NCBI RefSeq assembly: GCF_016906535.1
Contig: NC_057379.1
Coordinates: 1,860,001-1,924,000, forward strand
Reading direction: 5' to 3'
DNA length: 64,000 bases
Source: Rhizoctonia solani
Lineage: Eukaryota > Basidiomycota > Agaricomycetes > Cantharellales > Ceratobasidiaceae
Shown: one piece after another, positions 13,873 through 26,044 of the stretch
How positions within the stretch are numbered: the stretch's first letter is position 1
Layout of the letters: each line of letters begins with the position of its first letter
The notes under the pieces: model-generated
Told to the model about the DNA's origin: nothing
The model's database searches: none
What the model saw: the letters and a program-made list of their open reading frames with translations, nothing else
Made by a program: the position numbers and the translations under genes

Positions 13873-15719
13873 AATCCAATGAACAGGGTGTTATTCATCT
13901 CATTATTTGTTCTCCGCTTGGTCGCAGCATTGTGGTCTAGATAACAATCAGCCTTGGTCTGACAAGCGGTAGGCGTGCATACCCTGTTTGCGTTCCCTCC
14001 AGTTGCTTTGGCCGCACCTCGCTCGGCTCCAGCAATCGCATCTTGGATAGGCGTGCTGCTTCATGGACATGATAGGCGACCTGCTATACCTTCCCTCTTC
14101 TCCTCCTTCTCCCAATTTCCTAGCATCCAGTCTCGACTCGCGCCTTGAACAGAGTCCCATAGCCAGATGTGATGAGCGGTCCAAGTGACTTGGTCAATAT
14201 TTGGATGACACGTCTGACTCGGCATTCCCCTCTGCATCCCGTGCATCCCATAGCCCATTATGGTGAGGCATCGCGGTCAAGGCGGCGGTCGGCGTTGTCG
14301 TGTATCCGGCGAGGAAGGCGGGGAGTGGGTGGCATCAAGGTTGGCAGGGGTTATTCCGTCAAAGTCGAGCACTTGGCAGCTCTTTGTCTTCTTTGGGCTA
14401 TTGTGCTTGATATTATGTAGATGGTGAGCTGGGGATAACAAGGTGGTTATGGTGGGTGTGGTCGTTTGGATAGGTATACGGGCAGGCATGTTCATTGCTC
14501 TCAAGGCTTTTGCACCACGAGTCAGCCATTCGTTCAAGTAGACAAGCACATTCGCCTACTCCAGACTGTGCCGTTTCAGGATATAATAAAACGCAAAATA
14601 TCTACAGTTTGTTGGACGTTGTCCACTATGCATAGTATTTTCTTGTTACCGTACCCAGCGGATTGCAGTGGTGGTTGGAGTCGCATCCAGCTAAGCGCCG
14701 AGCGCGCTGGATTAGTCAGCTTCCGGCAATTGGTGCCGTCTTGAGCATTGTCGGCGTTTGAACGCTCCTTGTCTAACTACTGAACGTTCCTAATAAAAGT
14801 TGGTTGCCACAACTGTAAGTTGTTGGACTCTGGAGTTCGACCGGTGCTTCACTTTGCGTGAAAGTCTATTTATGACACCAAATGCTGTTCTACTGCGCGC
14901 TGTACAACCGCGGCTATCACCACTTGATGACTTATTACCTTTCTGAAGCGGAGCAAGATTGGTCTGAAGTAGCTAGCCATACTATGCCTACTGAAGGCTA
15001 TGAGCCATTATAGCTCTGGACTCTTAATCAATTTTGTGTAAACTACAACCAGAGACTCCACGGGTGCCAAGTCAACGGATGTGAGCGCTCCTACTCCTCA
15101 CATCAAGCTTCTTATTGTACCTCTGACATGTTAAGCCAGTACAAAGTATAGCTGCTCAAACAGATATGCTTGAGTGAAAAGCTGCGCCAAAGAAACTATG
15201 AATGAGCTCACAAGAGTACCTACATCTAATGGCATACCGGTAATCTCCAATCGTTTCGGATGCGGCACCTAACATTTTGGCTCCGGAAAAATCGTAAAAT
15301 AGCACAGTGTCACTATTGACTCCTCTAACTGGCCACCTATCCAATTCCTGGCTGCAAAGTAACGAGAACAATGGACAGGTGAGGCAAGCTGAAACAACAA
15401 CCATAAGCACAACCCAGGACTCTAGATTGATCATATTGATACATCTCATACATAGTGCAGTCGACGCCTTGATTTGGTATACACAACGTATACTTCTACA
15501 ACACTCCATATCGTCCACAGTTTTTCGTTCTACCATCGGAGGTATATTTCGTAGCTTATCTTGTTTGTACTTTCTCTTGTGTCCGTCTAGTGCGGTGCAT
15601 GCATTCCGAGAGCCGATTGGCCGTTTTCCATTGCCACTAGGTAAGCTGTACGGTTGTGTTGTAAGTTCCAGCAAAGGTCCCAATCCAGCTCACTTCACGA
15701 GATCGACATGTGACATAGG

Positions 15720-15800
15720 CCCTGAAGCTTGCACAAGCGCCCATCATTCGCCCTTGACCTGAGCAGCCTCGCGCTCAGGTCTTGTCCTGCTCGACGACTA
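15720..15800 (+). promoter_or_regulatory. Conserved upstream block of the NLR genes (copy C)
   Basis: Same block as at 7065-7147 (CCTGAAGCTTGCACAAGCGC followed by a CCCTTGACCTGAGCAG motif), ending about 30 bp before the ATG. Shared by copies B, C and D. Confidence 0.5.
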
Positions 15801-15831
15801 CCTCCAGTACAGGCACCCCCAAACAATAGCT

Positions 15832-18800
15832 ATGAGTCGTCTTGTCGGGTTCTTTGACCAAACGTTGGACAAGATCAAAGGAAACCCCGCGGTCACAGCT
15901 TCTACCTCATCCAATGGCTCCGCTACCATACCCATACCTTCGCTGACCGAAGCCTTGCGCACATTGCATCAGAGCGCTGGGGTGTTTCCACCTCTTCAGG
16001 TCGCCATCGGAAGCCTGTTGACCTGCGTCGAGCGCATAGAGGTTGGTAGCATACATATCTTACCAGCCCGCTCGACACCCGTTGACGCCGGCTCTTGTCT
16101 AGCTTGGACCGAAGCATCGTACGGAGTTCGATCGTCTCGCAACAAGGCTGGCTTCACTCAGCGACTCGCTGGCTTGGCACATAGCGGCATCTAAATCGAC
16201 GCGTGTTACTGAATTTCTTGAGAAAAAGGCAGCGTGAGTGCGGTGTGATCAACTGGGCTCAAACACTTACCGCTTGTCAAGGTTGGTCAAAGATCAAGTG
16301 GAGATCATCAGCAGCAAGCAGAAGCGTGGACTAGCAAGACGCTACAGGCAGGCTCAGCGAGATCAGGATGACATACTGAATGGGTACAGACGGATAGCCG
16401 AGATTCTTGATGAGCTACAGGTGAGTGGTCCATCAGTGCTTACAGACGGTATCTCTGACAAAATGAGTAGACCGAGACAAGCCTGAAGATGTGGAGCATA
16501 GCCGAAGAGCAGCTCGAGGTAGGTCTCAGAGTATACAGAATACCTGTATATTGACCGTCGGGGCGGTCAGGACTCCCGCCTCAAATCATTATCGCCCGTC
16601 CACCTCGCCACCTATAACTCGTCTCTGTCCGAAGACGTCAACCGCCGAGCATGCACTGAGGGTACCCGGGTGAGCATCCTGGCCAAGCTTAACCAATGGT
16701 CAGTCGATCCGACCCAGCCAAACGTGTTCTGGATGAACGGCATGGCCGGCACGGGCAAGACCACGATCGCATATACCTTTGCCAAGTCTCTACGAGAACG
16801 TGGGGCGCTTGGTGCGAGCTTCTTCTGCACGCGTACATCGAATGAATGCCAAGACGTCCGACAAATCATACCCACTATCGCCTATCAGCTTGCACGACAC
16901 TGGCCCTCGTTTCGATCGGCCCTGTTGGGCGTTTTGGAGCAAGAGCCTGAGATTCAGTCGCAAGCTATCACCAGTCAGTGCGAGCGACTGATCAAAGATC
17001 CGCTATCAAAGGTCATGGACAGAATGACAAAAGGGCTAGTAGTGGTGATCGATGCGCTTGATGAGTGCAGTAGTCCCAAAGGCGTAGGGACGATTCTTGA
17101 TGTCTTGTTCAGGATTGCTCCCGGCCTTCCCGTCAAGTTCTTCGTCACTAGTCGGCCCGAAGCTGATATCCGCCACAGAGTAGAAGCCCAGCCTGGCCAG
17201 AATCGGCTGATGTGCGTACTGCATGACATAGAAGAGTCGCTTGTGCAAGCCGACATCACACTGTACCTTCGTGCCGAGCTTGCCAGCAGCGACGTCTCGG
17301 ATTCCAATTTGACCCAACTTGCGAGTCTATCAGGTAAACTGTTCATATATGCGGCCACAGCAGTTCGGTACATTCGACAGGCGGGAACCATGGTCGACCA
17401 GGATCGCCTCGAGGCCATTCTTAGCTCGGCCTCCGACTCGGACTATCGACACTCGGAGATCAACCAACTATATACGACGATTCTCGATACGGCAGTGTAC
17501 CAATCGAACCGAGAGCCACGAGAGCAGGAGTGGATGCAACTGATAATCTGGACGGCCGTCTGCACGCGCGAGCCCGTCACCATCGATACACTCGCGGCCC
17601 TTGCCGGGATCAAACCAGCAAAGGCGACCATACTGCTCCAGTCGCTATACTCGGTGCTGCACGTATCACAGGTCACCAACATGGTCTCAACGCTGCATGC
17701 ATCCTTCCCCGACTACATCTTTGACGAAGCGCGGTCCAAAAGGTTCTACTGCGACGAAACGACGCATAGCCAGCTGCTGTCCAAGCACTGCTTCGACATC
17801 ATGCACGACCAGCTGCGGTTCAACATCTGCGGTCTAGAGACATCGTTCATAGCCGATAGCGAGGTGAAGGACCTGAAGGCTCGAATCAATAGGTCGATCT
17901 CGCCAACGCTGTCGTACGCCGCGCACCACTGGGGACATCATGTAGCGAAAAGCACGCACTGCGGGGAGACGCAGACGAAGCTAGAAGAATTTTTCTCAAA
18001 TCAGCTGCTGTTCTGGATGGAGGTGCTGAGTCTAAAAGGGACCCTGGATATGGGCATAGCTATGCTGTCACTGGTTAAGCCATGGCTGACGGTAAGTTGG
18101 TTTGATAGGGCGGTAGCGGAAATAGCCTGATAACGCGTGATAGGCCAAAAAATCGCCATCAAACCTTATCAAGACACTCGACGACTCATGGATCTTTGTG
18201 TCCACGTTTGCTGCGGGATCGGGCTCGCAGTCGACACCGCATATATACATCTCAGCACTTGCATTTTGCCATCCGTCCAGTTGGGTCTCGCAGCAATACA
18301 AAGGTCGTACCCGGCAATTGCTATCACTGGCAGGCTCGGCAGTAGAGGGGAGTCCAACGGCGCTTCTTGCAACGTGGAGGATGCAGTCGGAACCCGTCCG
18401 CGTAGCATTCTCATCTGGTGGGACTCAATTGGCAATTGGATTTAGTGATGGCGCGGTTTGCGTGGTTCATGCTCACAATGGAGCAGTTGCACTTGGACCC
18501 CTCAAGGGGCACATGGCGGGGGTGAACTCTGTAGCACTCTCACCCGACGGATCGATGCTTGCCTCTGGCTCCGACAACGGCACCATCCTTGTCCGGGACG
18601 CGCAGACGGGCAATCCAATATATGACGTCATCAAGCGATATGGAGGGGTGACGTCAGTGTGCTTCTCACCCGACGGATCGATGCTTGCCTCTGGCTCCGA
18701 CAACGGCACCATCCTTGTCCGGGACGCGCAGACGGGCAATCCAATATATGACGTCATCAAGGGACATGGAGGGGTGACGTCAGTGTGCTTCTCACCCGAC

Positions 18801-20702
18801 GGATCGATGCTTGCCTCTGGCTCCGACGACGGCACCATCCTTGTCCGGGACGCGCAGACGGGCAATCCAATATATGACGTCATCAAGGGACATGGAGGGG
18901 TGACGTCAGTGTGCTTCTCACCGGATGGCAAGCATATTCCCTCAGGGTCCTGGGACCGGAGAACGCAGATGTGGGACAGCGGCGACGGCAGTCTCATACC
19001 CAACTCCATCAAACAACATCCTCGCAAAGTCACCTGCACAGCATTCTCTCCTGATGGCAAGCATATTGCATGTGGCTTGGATAGCAATGAGTGTCCCATT
19101 GTTGTTTACGACGCATCCACCAGCAAGTCACTCCCCTTTCCATTCGATGCTAATCAATCCTGGGTGTGGTCAATTGCCTTTTTGCCCAACGGAAAGCACC
19201 TTGTCACTGGCCATCAATCCGGTGATCTGCGCGTCTGGAGTCTACAGGACGGCACCGCCACACACTCCCCACCCAAAGTACACAACGAGAGAATCACATC
19301 CATTGGGGTTTCGCTACTCGGAGACAAACTCGTCACTGCGTCTTATGATAGGTGCGTGTATATATGGGATGTAGAGAACGGCTACTCCAACCCTTGCCTA
19401 CTTGGCACACACGACGGTTATGTTTACTCCGCGGCGTTCTCACCCGACGGCACACGAGTCGCATCATGCTCATGGGATAGCACCGTCAAGATGTGGAATC
19501 CACTCCACTCGACATCCTCTCACACGCCGAAATGCAAGGCGCCAACCAAGGCTGTCTGGTCGGTTGCAATCTCGCCTGATGGGTCACGCATTGCCGCAGC
19601 AGGTGAAGACAAAGCGATCTATATGTTCAACGCACGCGACGGCACTGCCGCTGTCGAGCCACTTGTGGCACACACCAATGGGATCAGGTCGATGGCATTC
19701 TCGCCCAATGGCAGGTACCTTGCATCATGTGGCCTTGACCGTGCCATCTGTCTGTGGGATGGCACGAGCGGCAAGCTGCTATCCGGTCCACTTCGAGGGC
19801 ATCAAGACTTGGTTTGGTCGATTTCATTCTCACCCGATGGCAAGCGCATTGTCTCTGCCTCAGATGACATGACCATACAAATGTGGGGTGTGGGAGATGG
19901 GACTCTGACAGCTATCGACCTGGTTGGGACACACGAGGACATGGTCTGTTGTGCGACATTCTCTCCTGACGGCGCGCACATTGTTTCTGGCTGCGAAGAT
20001 GGGAAGATCTGTATGTGGGACTCGCATTCGCTGTCACTCGTGTTCGATCCATTCGGGTCACAGTGGCATAAGGGCAGTATCAACTCGGTCACGTTCTCGC
20101 CTGATGGCCAACTTGTTGCTTCTGGGTCCGATGATGACACCATCTGCGTGTTCGACTCCCGCAGCGGCGATCTGGTACTAGGACCTCTCAAGGGACACGA
20201 ACGATCGGTTCAGTCAGTTGTTTTCTCACCCGACGGCAGTCACATCGTATCTGGCTCGGCTGATGGAAGCGTTCGGGTGTGGGTGGTGAAAGATGGAGCG
20301 CCTGCATGCGAGCCACTTCGAGGCCATCAACGTGGGGTTAGCTCAGTGGCATGCTCACCCGACGGTAGATACATCGTCTCAGGCTCATACGACTTAACGA
20401 TACGGGTATGGAAGGCACCAGGAGGGGGCGTTGTATCTGACCTATCACATTCTGCTCCTTCCGCTTCGGATAAGAGGCAAACACATCGCGCGATTGCTGG
20501 CGGGCTGACAGTATCGCAGGACGGATGGATACGAAACCACGACTCACAGCTGGTGTTCTGGGCTCCATCCGATGTACAGAGAGTATTCCCAGGTGTCGGA
20601 CACGTCTACACCATCGGACCTGAAGGCACGCTGCACACGGACTACAGCCAGCCTCTGTTGCTTGGCGAGGAATGGGGTGGGTGCTATGTTGGAGCGGGAT
20701 AA
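15832..20702 (+). CDS. NACHT-WD40 NLR-like protein, copy C (about 1535 aa, extended WD40 array)
   Basis: Six exons: 15832-16041, 16103-16233, 16282-16420, 16471-16518, 16571-18091 and 18144-20702, with internal exons 2-4 of 131, 139 and 48 nt exactly as in copies B and D. Domains are as in copy B: helical N-terminus, NACHT (P-loop GMAGTGKTT, Walker [12 protein letters not shown]) and WD40. The WD40 array has 16 units rather than 14, because one 126-bp blade is present three times in tandem (18542-18919). The acceptor of intron 4 at the position used in B and D reads GG instead of AG. The next AG (16569-16570) lies nine bases on, in frame, and would simply drop three residues, so I use it. The last exon ends TAA. 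Function as for copy B: likely non-self recognition and cell death. Confidence 0.88.
18542..18919 (+). repeat. Three tandem 126-bp WD40 blade repeats inside copy C
   Basis: Three consecutive 126-bp units start at 18542, 18668 and 18794. Each encodes one 42-residue WD40 blade, and they differ at only a few bases (for example the codons preceding the GG-GGG-GTG motif of unit 1, and a GAC for AAC change in unit 3). Copies A, B and D have a single unit at this place. The array is in frame and adds two blades. Confidence 0.95.
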
Positions 20703-21365
20703 GGTGAGTGGCTTACGTGCGATCAACGTGTGGTCATGTATTGACGTGTGAGTTGCGGATAAGTGAGCAAGTGGGCATAGGCGGACTAGCATATATGAAT
20801 GGCGGCTTCTTGATCATTTAACATACATTGTTTTCCATCTGTCAGTTATGAGATTATCCTGTTCAACAATCTATCTGCTTTGATTAGCCAAAAGATCCCA
20901 TTAGCAGAGTGTGATCTTGATGCATAGGGAAAGCAGTTTCCCGAACGAAATCAATGTAGAGCTAATAGCACGAATATAAGGAATTGGAGCCTCGCCTGAT
21001 GTTGCATTGGTGTTTTCGCAGTTGATGAGACAGTAGTCTAGATCTAAATTTGGCAAATGGTGCTAAATTCAAAGAAGGTTTGCACTGTACAGCTACGAAC
21101 CGTAGTCAACTAGTGATATCATATCATCTCCAGCCCGCGTGGCAAATGGCATCCCAATATGATTGACAGACTATGCTGTCGCCAAGATATAGTAATCGAA
21201 GACATGTTTGAATACATATCGGAGTCTGATTGAGGTCGTCGATCAAATTGCTTGGCTAATTTGGTATGCTTCTCGGCGCTTACACTCACTTCTACACCTT
21301 CGCGTAACGTGTTTCTCAACCATATCGCTATCATTGACCCAGCCACATATCTCTATAGAAGTACC
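20703..21365. other. Intergenic, end of the NLR array
   Basis: The first 200-250 bp after copy C still resemble the 3' flanks of copies A and B (motif with GATCAACGTGTGGTCATGTATTG). Beyond about 20950 the similarity is lost, which marks the right edge of the tandem duplication. Nothing else is seen. Confidence 0.6.
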
Positions 21366-22745
21366 ATGACGCGAAATTATCTCCTTCTGGGTACAACTTT
21401 ATTAGCCCTAGCTACTCCCGCTCTCTGTTGGGGGCAATATGGTTAGCCGTTTAACATGGAGGTTTTACTTTTGCTAACCTACGTTCTGTTTTCTAGGGCA
21501 CGAGATCACCGCTACTATCGCAGAGGCACATCTTTTACCTTCGACGCGTCAGGCGATATGCGGCTTGCTTCCTGGCGCGTTCAAGTGTCATCTCGCAGGA
21601 GTGGCGGCCTGGCCCGACCTGATAAAACAAGATCCTGAAAATAAGTAGGTATTTCTGCCCGATTCATATGGTGTCTAATCATAATTCTGACCCACGTACA
21701 GTAAATATAATAGCCTGCACTATGTCAACGAGCGCAAGAATGACATTCCCCGAAAATGCGACAACTTTGGTTCTTCTGGCTGGACATCGGATCATAATAT
21801 TCTCACTGCCATCGTTAACCGCACGCGTGATATTGCTTCTACGGATCCGAGGTGGGCTATTCGCACGCTGAATGGTGTAACTCGTCTCATTTAGGACCAT
21901 TTTCAGTGTTCATGATGAAGCACTACGTTTTCTTGTCCATTTCTTAGGAGATCTTCATCAGCCATTTCATCTTGCTGGTCTCTACCTAGGTGGAAATCGA
22001 GGTAGGCAGCTCGCGACAAACGCCCAGTGAATTTCATTAAGTCAGATATCTAGTTGAAGTGCTGTGGAATGGTCGCAAAACCAGTAAGCCTTTGCTTCTG
22101 ATATAATAACCTTTCCCAAATTTAATATCTTAGACTTGCACGCTGTCTGGGACGAATCTCTGGTCAACCATATGATAATACATACCACTGATCATGCGTC
22201 TCCGCTTCCGACTTCTCCATCGACTCCCACTCTGGAACGCGAGCGGAACATTCGAATCGAGGAAGCCCTTCGAGGGTCCATCTATGATGCATACACGAGA
22301 TCTATATTAATAGAGGGGATCTACGGTCGCTGGGCCAACGAAATACAAGAATGGATTTCCTGCCCAAAACCCAGCGTATCCCTGCATGACGTACAGCTCA
22401 GAATGGCCCAGGGAGATCTGATGTTTGATGACCCGGTCGATGTGCCCGTCTGTCCACACCATTGGACCATCAAGACGCACGAGATGCTTTGCACGTATAT
22501 ATGGCCGCTTGGACTCACGGACAAGACGCCTCCCAGGGTATGTGCGTTTTTATTGGAACGCGGAGAAGTATATCTCATGCCTTTTTTCTCAGGAACTGAA
22601 CACTGCTGATTATGCCGAGCGCGTTCGTAGCGAGTTGGTTGTTGAGAAGCAGCTTGCGATTGGAGGAATGCGGTTGGCTGCGGTGTTGAACAATGTTCTG
22701 GCGTCGGAGGACGACAAGGCGAGGTATGGGTTGGTTCCGTTGTAG
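21366..22745 (+). CDS. Secreted S1/P1-type zinc nuclease (about 355 aa)
   Basis: Seven exons: 21366-21441, 21497-21644, 21702-21851, 21895-22001, 22054-22083, 22134-22537 and 22593-22745. A signal peptide of 21 residues precedes a mature Trp (WGQYGHE), so processing would expose the N-terminal Trp that binds zinc in this family. Other zinc-ligand motifs follow in order: the His of GHE, WPD, LHYVN, LVHFLGDLHQPFH and NLHAVWDESL. All nine ligands known from S1/P1 nucleases appear to be present. The enzyme cleaves single-stranded DNA and RNA and removes 3'-phosphates, outside the cell. The C-terminal region ends with the usual helical segment (EKQLAIGGMRLAAVLNNVL). The ATG at 21366 is chosen because it starts the signal peptide. 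The gene stands alone downstream of the NLR array. Confidence 0.9.
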
Positions 22746-23691
22746 GTATAGTTGTATTATTTGGAGTGTGTCTTGTGAATGTGCGTATCGTAATTTAATA
22801 ACTGAAGTGGACTCTATTGTGTCTTGTCCGATACCATGCTTCGACCCTATATGTGCAGCAGAGATGGTGGGGGGTTACCTGGCTTGGATAGATAGAGGAA
22901 AAATCGTAGGCACGCGATTATACGGGCTCGATTAAATTCAGGCGCTTGTACTTGGCAAAAATAAAAGACCATATCGAACGGGAGATAATTACCGGTATGG
23001 GGGGACTTTCCGAGTAAACTTATTCATATAATCATCTACTCTAACTCACAGGTAAATAAAGAATAATCAGACGACCCAGCAATGCGACTCATAAAACTGG
23101 CACGGTACCCAGTCGTATGGGGCGGAGCTTCGGAAAAGTAGGACAATTCGTATTCAAAGTTCCAAAAATCTAAAAGCTCTCTTGAAATAGATTAGTTGAT
23201 GGATAGAGCACTCACAGGGTGTTCAGCAACCTGAATTCATGGTACGCCTGGGGTATCACAGATGGTTATTGGCCAGAGACTACTTCCAACGCATTTGTTT
23301 CAATTGTCACTGTGAAACCCGTCAATTTTACGTTCTGAATGCAAGTCAATGAGGAGATAGTATTAATATTGATAAACGATATGGCGAATCTGGTAGACGT
23401 TCCAAACGCCAACATGAAGAGGTGAACCAAGCGTGGTAGGTCCGCTTTACACAACAACGCATATGTCTGACATGTAAAGCTCACCATTTTCACACTTCAA
23501 GAGACCATACGACTCGAAGACACTGATGGGAATATGTTTATGACAATGTCCAGCATTACCCAGAACTCGCATATTCCTGACCAGAAAGACATCACGTGCC
23601 GCGCTCAGTCGGAAGCAGATTTTGTATCCGATCGAGCGGCCGGACGTACCCACCGTTTGTCGCCCATCCTCACCGACACCAACGACACAAA
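22746..23691. other. Intergenic; includes the RPS26 promoter
   Basis: No gene is recognised in this stretch. The part next to 23691 should hold the promoter and 5' leader of RPS26. Short open frames here have no recognisable features. Confidence 0.5.
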
Positions 23692-24360
23692 ATGGTTAGT
23701 GGCATCGGGAGGGACTTTATGTGTATATGGGACGGGGGGGAGAAATGACGCTTGGGAAAGACGGGGTTGGGTGCGTTTTGTGGATGGGTGAATGGGCTGG
23801 ATGATGCGTCGTGTTTGGATGGATGCAAGGTGATTGGAGAGATGGAGAGAGCTAACAAGATTGATTTTGTAGACCAAGAAGAGAAGAAATGGTGGCCGCA
23901 ACAAGCACGGCCGTGGCCACACCAGCTTTGTCCGCTGCTCCAACTGCTCGCGATGGTGCGTTGGATCTAATCACGTCGTGCACTATGGCTCATGTATTTG
24001 ATGACAGCGTGCCCAAGGACAAGGCCATCAAGCGCTTCACTGTGAGGAACATGGTCGAGTCTGCCGCAGTGCGTGATATCTCGGATGCCTCTGTCTACAA
24101 CGGTCCGTCCCTAGTGGTCAACTTGGCTTGCCTTGGTCTAATGCTTGTCTGCAGAATACGCTCTCCCCAAACTCTACATCAAAATCGCCTACTGCGTTTC
24201 GTGCGCGATCCACTCGCACGTCGTCCGTGTGCGTTCGCGCGAGGGAAGGAGGAACCGTGCGCCGCCCCCACGAGTACGGTTCAAGGACGGAAAGAAGGTT
24301 AACCCGGCTGTTACCGCTGCCGAGGGCGACAAGCCGGCTGCGGCTACTGCTGCCCAGTAG
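23692..24360 (+). CDS. RPS26: 40S ribosomal protein eS26
   Basis: Four exons: 23692-23694 (the ATG alone), 23873-23955, 24008-24102 and 24155-24360, giving 128 aa. The first intron (178 bp) follows the start codon directly, a layout common in fungal ribosomal protein genes. The sequence carries the family hallmarks: basic N-terminus [21 protein letters not shown], the [17 protein letters not shown] zinc-ribbon region (Cys pairs), RNMVEAAA-like [13 protein letters not shown], and [20 protein letters not shown]. eS26 sits near the mRNA exit of the small subunit. A fungal Ala-rich tail ends the protein. A longer open frame starting at 23889 is out of frame with the real exon 2 and is not the gene. 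It converges with TFIIA downstream. Confidence 0.96.
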
Positions 24361-24767
24361 ACGGGTGGATTCTTGATCTGTATTTTGAACTTGTTCGTAT
24401 CGTATTGTGTTCCACCTGAATTTCCAAAGTTGAGCATCGAGTCGGCGGGGGATGGTCTACAGAAGCTGTTGCGAATGTATCTGGGATGTGGATCAGGGAG
24501 GTCGTCCCCTGGGCAAGCACCTGCCAACTTCACTACCGGTCTTTTTCCTGGACAGAAATTCATTAATAAACGAACCAGTCGCGACTCACGCTGCCTGGAT
24601 CGCAACACCGATTTCACGACAGAAATAGCCGTCACTCGAAATATCACGAGTAAACCAAACTCGCATTGGACTATGGTGCTGTCTATAATACAAAACTCGT
24701 TTTACGTATCGATCATATGAAAACCAGGAAAGTGTTTCTGAATGCTGTGCTATCCTCTCATGGAATA

Positions 24768-26044
24768 TTACCATTCGAATTCCCTGTAAATAGATGAGTA
24801 ACGTTTGGGAATTCAAATGGATATTACAAGTCGAGTGTGCGAAAATGAGGGGTGATGGTACTCACCCATTACACTTCATAAAGAGGTAGTCCTTGCCATT
24901 GACATGGATCATGCCGTCCTTCAGCACGCACTTCCACTTGTTCTTGACGCGCTGAACCTGTGAAAGACGATTCGGACCTGATAGCAGGAACCGAGAATAA
25001 ATAGCCATACCTTGTCGTATGTGCAAAAGACGTAATCCCCAGCCTCGCCAGCTCCCTCGTCTGCAAGAGTAAATCAGAACAACACTCGAGAACCAAAAAA
25101 ATGCACCCACTCTCAACATCATCCGCGTCCGAATCATCACTATCATCCAAGTCTGACCCAATCTCCTCCGTTCCACGACCATCATCCAAGGTCTGCAACG
25201 GCGGTGAAGCAGCATCAATCTCCGAGGACCCATCCAACTGCGAAATCCGACTCGGACCAGCCTCGGACATGACCAGAGTCTTCATATACTCCTCGAGCGG
25301 ACTATACTTCTTCGTCCTCGGCGCACCCGACCCAGCAACCTCGTCCCACCCATCCACACCTCCGCCTCCACCGTTTGCCTCTTCGCTCGGCCCGTCGACT
25401 TGCGGGACCCGCGTGAGTTGGACTCCGCCGGCGGGGGCAAACGTGCCGTGCTTGGGCGCCGCGTCTTCGTCTTCGGTCTTTACCCGCGGACTAGGCGCTG
25501 GGAGAGGTTGTGGCTGGGGTGGCGGTGGGGGCTGCACGATCGGAGGGAGCTGGTATCCCTGCGGCGGAGGCGGCGGGTACGCATACGGATATCCCGGTGG
25601 AGGCGGGTACGGCTGGTACGGATACTGCATAAGCGACGGATGTGAAGGGTGAGGTGGGTGGTGTGGGTGGTACTGGGGTTGCGGCGGTGGGGGTGGGTGC
25701 GGATGCGTAGGGTGGATCGGAGGATGACGCGCGGGAGGCGAAGTGGGCGCCGGAGGTTCAAACTGGGCCACATTCGAAGCGACCACTTTGGTTTCCCATT
25801 TCTGCCAGCCATCCCAGAGTTAGGTGGATCCCAAGTTATTTTGGAGGGAAAAGACGCACATTTTGGAGTTGGGCCATCACATCCTCGTCAACTCCAAACT
25901 CTTCAAACTCGCTTTTGATGTTCGCCATCACCTCGTCGATGATCGCGCGGTACACTTGAGGCTGGCCGTGCACGGGTGCATCGTTGTGAGGTCTAATCGG
26001 CAACGGACGAGTCGGAGATCACTTACCACAATCCGATTCGACAT
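24768..26044 (-). CDS. TOA1: Transcription initiation factor TFIIA large subunit (about 322 aa)
   Basis: Six exons on the minus strand: 26027-26044, 25860-25961, 25111-25801, 25011-25060, 24866-24957 and 24768-24783. The N-terminal part reads MSNRIVPQVYRAIIDEVMAN and forms the conserved helical region that pairs with the small subunit. The middle (about residues 45-200) is low complexity, rich in Pro, His, Gln and Tyr. An acidic stretch (DLDDSDDSDADD) precedes the conserved beta-barrel segment DYVFCTYDKVQRVKNKWKC ... GKDYLFMKCNG. The protein ends in GEFEW, the usual TFIIA C-terminus, supplied by a 16-nt last exon. TFIIA stabilises TBP on the TATA box in the nucleus. Housekeeping gene, convergent with RPS26. 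Confidence 0.95.

Larger units (their letters stand above)
11793..15831. repeat. Spacer of the tandem NLR unit (B to C), paralogous to 2787-7178
   Basis: This is the second copy of the inter-gene spacer, about 350 bp shorter than the first. Similarity begins right after the stop codon and continues to the next start. The offset of aligned coding bases between copies B and C is 8661 bp, against 9003 bp between A and B. No intact gene is seen apart from the degraded minus-strand remnants. Confidence 0.85.

Noticed and set aside
18542..18919. CRISPR-like direct repeats
   Set aside because: Units are directly adjacent with no spacers, in frame and coding for WD40 blades; no CRISPR array is seen anywhere and none is expected in a fungus.
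23889..24302. Separate 137-aa gene overlapping RPS26
   Set aside because: It is an out-of-frame reading of RPS26 exons and introns; the spliced eS26 product explains the region.
24862..25233. Independent minus-strand frame over the TFIIA 3' exons
   Set aside because: Reads through TFIIA introns in another frame; TFIIA motifs fix the correct frame.
25101..25652. Plus-strand Gly/Ser-rich frame of 183 aa
   Set aside because: Antisense shadow of the Pro/His-rich low-complexity exon of TFIIA.
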